Assembly: GCA_007858575.1 (NCBI GenBank)
Contig: CP042279.1
Location: 2,418,001 to 2,482,000, forward strand
From: Streptomyces sp. WAC08241
Lineage (GTDB): Bacteria > Actinomycetota > Actinomycetes > Streptomycetales > Streptomycetaceae
Length of the DNA stretch: 64,000 nucleotides
Direction: 5' to 3'
Below the pieces are notes generated by a model. That model had not been told where the DNA came from, searched no databases, and was given only the letters and a program-made list of their open reading frames with translations. Positions 61,501 to 64,000 of this stretch are shown piece by piece (positions within the stretch are counted from its first letter, which is position 1; each line of letters starts with the position of its first letter). The translations under genes and the position numbers were made by a program.

Positions 61501-64000
61501 GGGCGGGGTGGTGACGGGCGCGCCCAGCTCGTCGCCGAGGCGCGCGGCGGCGACGGTGACGTTCACCGAATCGCCGCCCAGGTCGAAGAAGTTGGCGTGG
61601 ACGTCGAAGCCGGGGTGGCCCAGCGTGGCCGCGAAGACCCGCGCGATGGACCGCGCCAGCGCCTCCTCCGTCATACCGGGCTCGGCGGACCCGGCCGTCG
61701 CGCCGGACCCGGCGAGTACGAAGCTGTCCCCGGCCGTCGCGCCGGATCCGGCGGATACGGAGGTGTCCCCGGCCGTCGCCGGCACGGGTGCCGGATCCCC
61801 GGCCGCCGCGACCGTCGCGGGCCTGGGTGCCACCGCCCCGGGCGCGGACCCGGGGCTCGTCGCGGACCCGGCGGCGGACTCGGGCTCCTCGCCCGAGCGC
61901 AGGATGCTGTCGCGCGTGGGCGGCGGGAGCTTGGCGCGGGCCACCTTGCCGTTGTCGGTGAGCGGCAGGACGTCGAGGTCCACATAGGCGTCCGGCACCA
62001 TGTAGGCGGGCAGGGCGGCGCCGACCAGGACGTCGAGCCGCGCCTTGCCCGGTACGGCGTCGCCCACCAGGTAGGCGGTGAGCCTCGGTTCGCCGCGGCC
62101 CTCGAAGCGCGCCGCGACGACGACGGCGGCCGTGACGCCGTCGATCCTCTCCAGGACCCGCTCGATCTCGGCGGGCTCGATGCGGTGGCCCCGCACCTTG
62201 ACCTGGGCGTCGGTGCGGCCGAGCCACTCGACCGCGCCGTCCGCGTGCAGGCGGACCTCGTCGCCGGTGCGGTAGAGCCTCGTCCCGGTGGCGGGGTGGC
62301 CGACGAAGACCTCCCGGGTCAGGTCGGGCCGTCCTGCGTAGCCGCGGGCCAGCCCGGTGCCGGAGAGGTACAGCTCGCCGGTGCTCCCGGCCGCGCACGG
62401 GTTCAGCTCCTCGTCGAGGACGTGGAGCTCCATGTGCGGGAGGGGTTCGCCGAGCGGGAGGAAGGCGCCGACCGGTCCGACCCGGTGGGCCGCGGCCCAG
62501 ATCGTGGCCTCGGTGGGGCCGTACAGGTTCCACAGGGCGCGGGCGGGCTCGTGCAGCCGCTCGGCGGTGGCGGGCGACAGGGCCTCGCCGCCGGAGAGGA
62601 CGGTCAGCCCGGCGTGCGGGGTCCAGCCGGTCCCCAGGAGCAGGCGCCAGAGGCTCGGCGTGGCCTGGGCCACGGAGACCCCGCTCGCCAGCTCGGCCAG
62701 TCGGTACGGGTCGGCCGCGGTCTCGCGGGAGGCGAGGACGACCGTCGCGCCGACGGTGAGCGGCAGGAGGAGTTCCAGCAGGGAGATGTCGAAGGCGACC
62801 GTGGTGTGGGCGAGGACGGTGTCGTCCGCGGTGACGCCCAGGCGTCCGCCGATGCCGGTGAGGAAGTCGGCGAGCGCCCCGTGGCCGATCTCGACGCCCT
62901 TCGGGTCGCCGGTCGAGCCGCTGGTGAAGAGGGTGTACGCCAGGTCGGCGGCGGTCACGCGCGGGGGCACTGCCTGGGCCGCCCCGTCCGCCCCGGGCAC
63001 CCGCCGCGCGGGGCCCAGGGACGCGCCCAGGTCGTGGGTGCGGGCGTCGGTGAGGATGAGGTCGCAGTCCGAGACGTCCACGTACCGCCGCAGCCGGTCC
63101 ACGGGGTAGCCCGGGTCCAGGGGCAGGAAGGAGGCGCCGGCCCGCAGGACGCCGAGCACGGCGGGGAGCAGCGCGGTGTCGCGCTCCAGCAGGACGCCGA
63201 CCACCGAGCCCCGCTCGACGCCCTCGTCGTGCAGGCGGGCCGCGACGGCGTCCGCCCAGCCGTCGAGACCGGCGTAGTCGAGGGTGCGGTTCCCGGCGCG
63301 GACGGCGACGGCTCCGGGCCGCTCGGCGGCCGCGGCGGCGAAGAGGTCCAGTACGGTCGGGCCGCCGGGCTCTCGTCGGGCTCCCCACCGGCCTCCCCGG
63401 CGGTCCGCGCGCCGGAGGCGGCGGCCTCGGCGGAGTCAGTGGCCTCGCCGGAATCGGCGGAGTCGGCGGGCCGGGCGGACCCGGCGGCCTCCGCCGGCGG
63501 CTCGTCGCCCCGGAGCAGCGCCGCCATGGCCAGGTCCTCGACGCGCTCGACGAAGTCCAGCGCCTCCTCCTCGCCCATGGCGGTCTCCCGCACGAAGACC
63601 GTGGGCGGGCCGTCGGTCAGGCACAGCAGGGCGATCTCGGTGTGGGGTCGGCGGACGCCTCCTCGCCGGGAGCGCGCTCCAGCACCATGACGCGGGTGAA
63701 GCTCGGCTCGTCGGTGCCGAGCGGCCGTCCGGCCAGGCCGAGGCGGACCTCGAGGTCGCCGGTGTAGCCGTGGCGGGCGGAGGCCTCGTCGAGCCTCTCG
63801 CGCAGGGTGCGGGCGGTCCCCCGTCGTAGCGGACGGGGAAGCGGGCGGCCGTCAGCCCGTGCGTGCGCTCCGCGAGGTCGCGGGCGCCGGACGGGGACCA
63901 GGCGAAGTCGAAGACCTCCTCGCCGACGCGCTCGGCGACGGCCGCGAGGAAGGCGCGGAGGACGGCGACGCTCTCGTCGCGCGAGGCGGGGACGTACGCC
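55526..64000 (-). CDS. PKS-A (5' truncated): condensation-like tail - A(Gly) - PCP - KS1 - DH - ACP - KS2 - AT
   Basis: The gene enters from the right edge. The first ~200 residues (YVPASRDESVAVLRAFLAAV, TEIALLCLTDGPPTVFVRET) resemble the end of an NRPS condensation domain. A domain (63.36-61.93 kb): LFTSGSTGDPKGVEIGH, NLYGPTEATIW, PLTDNGKVARAKLP; specificity positions read D-I-L-Q-L-G-L-I-W, the glycine code. PCP: FFDLGGDSVNV. KS1 (61.24-60.0 kb): VDTACSSSLVALHEA, VEAHGTGTQ, GHLEPAAG. No AT; DH (59.5-58.85 kb): HLVLGRPTLPGAGY and ILDGAFQIALAA. ACP: LQEQGLDSMLAVSLAQDI. KS2 (58.2-56.9 kb). AT (56.65-55.7 kb): VVGHSLGELTAAW and SHAFHS, predicting malonyl-CoA. It ends HRSEGQ at 55526, right after the AT linker; the module continues in PKS-B. 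About ten frame changes. Confidence 0.87.
55625..56467. repeat. AT cassette repeat, copy 2 (in PKS-A)
   Basis: The 843-base partner of 39652-40507. The match ends abruptly at ACGAGTG on one side and at the CTGCCGGTTGAAG linker on the other, suggesting recombination or gene conversion of a defined AT segment. Confidence 0.92.
56937..57545. repeat. KS repeat block, copy 2 (in KS2)
   Basis: Partner of 48376-48984, continued by the further identical block 57619-57764. It encodes the His active-site region (VEAHGTGTGLGDP) through the KS C-terminus. Confidence 0.88.

Noticed and set aside
59467..63690. Very long open frame (about 1400 codons) on the plus strand
   Set aside because: It is antisense to PKS-A, has no recognisable domain and exists only because GC-rich coding DNA rarely contains stops on the opposite strand.
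30328..64000. Assignment of the cluster to a known product (leinamycin, lankacidin, oxazolomycin, kirromycin types were considered)
   Set aside because: Each shares one feature (glycine start, hybrid AT logic, DNA damage), but none that I know combines AlkC, an ACP-oxoamine synthase release protein and an HDAC-like enzyme; naming a product would be a guess.
1..64000. CRISPR arrays, tRNA or rRNA genes, prophage or conjugative elements
   Set aside because: No regularly spaced repeat-spacer array, no recognisable tRNA or rRNA sequence and no phage or transfer genes were seen; the only mobile-element trace is the IS5-type fragment near 25.7 kb.

Overview
The window looks like chromosome of a Streptomyces or close relative. 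Base composition is very GC-rich with strong G/C at codon third positions. A cellobiose-uptake (ceb-type) operon, SpoIIE-type phosphatases, TetR/LacI/IclR/AraC regulators, an actinobacterial-style cobalamin riboswitch and a large modular polyketide synthase are all present. Many genes are interrupted by one-base frame changes while the protein similarity continues in the next frame. This affects even housekeeping-like genes, so I read it as residual sequencing/assembly error rather than mass pseudogenisation. Coordinates given for such genes span all frames.

Left part (1-30 kb), general and regulatory genes. An aldehyde dehydrogenase (5' truncated) and an aldo/keto reductase come first, then a cobalamin riboswitch placed directly ahead of a hotdog-fold acyl-CoA thioesterase. 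Next is a sensory block: SpoIIE phosphatase, response regulator, convergent bacteriophytochrome histidine kinase, and two MEDS-domain proteins carrying STAS and HATPase modules. A TetR/amidase pair flanks CTAGA-type palindromes. The ceb operon (LacI regulator, sugar-binding lipoprotein, two permeases, GH1 beta-glucosidase) carries two perfect TGGGAGCGCTCCCA operators. After it come a secreted protein, an IclR regulator, a glycerophosphodiesterase, an AraC/MFS pair, a ricin-B lectin, an IS5-family remnant, an HD hydrolase, an LLM oxidoreductase, a phosphopantetheinyl transferase, a TetR regulator and two divergent VOC paralogues.

Right part (30.3-64 kb) is one minus-strand biosynthetic operon, read from 64 kb towards 30 kb and running off the right edge. 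Its genes overlap by ATGA, GTGA or TTGA at nearly every junction. PKS-A has a condensation-like tail, A (glycine code), PCP, KS1, DH, ACP, KS2 and AT. PKS-B has DH-KR-ACP, KS3-DH-ACP and KS4-KR-ACP. PKS-C has KS5, a degenerate DH, ACP, KS6 and AT. Then follow an AlkC-family DNA alkylation-repair glycosylase, PKS-D (DH-KR), an ACP/alpha-oxoamine synthase fusion, a ~100-residue helical protein, a histone-deacetylase-like amidohydrolase, a type II thioesterase and a DHA2 exporter.

Together these suggest a glycine-primed hybrid NRPS/PKS line with trans-AT-type ketosynthases but two embedded malonyl-AT domains. The chain would be released by PLP-dependent decarboxylative condensation with an amino acid. 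The glycosylase inside the operon suggests that the product, or an activated form of it, damages DNA bases. I do not recognise the compound, and this cluster is the most interesting part of the window.
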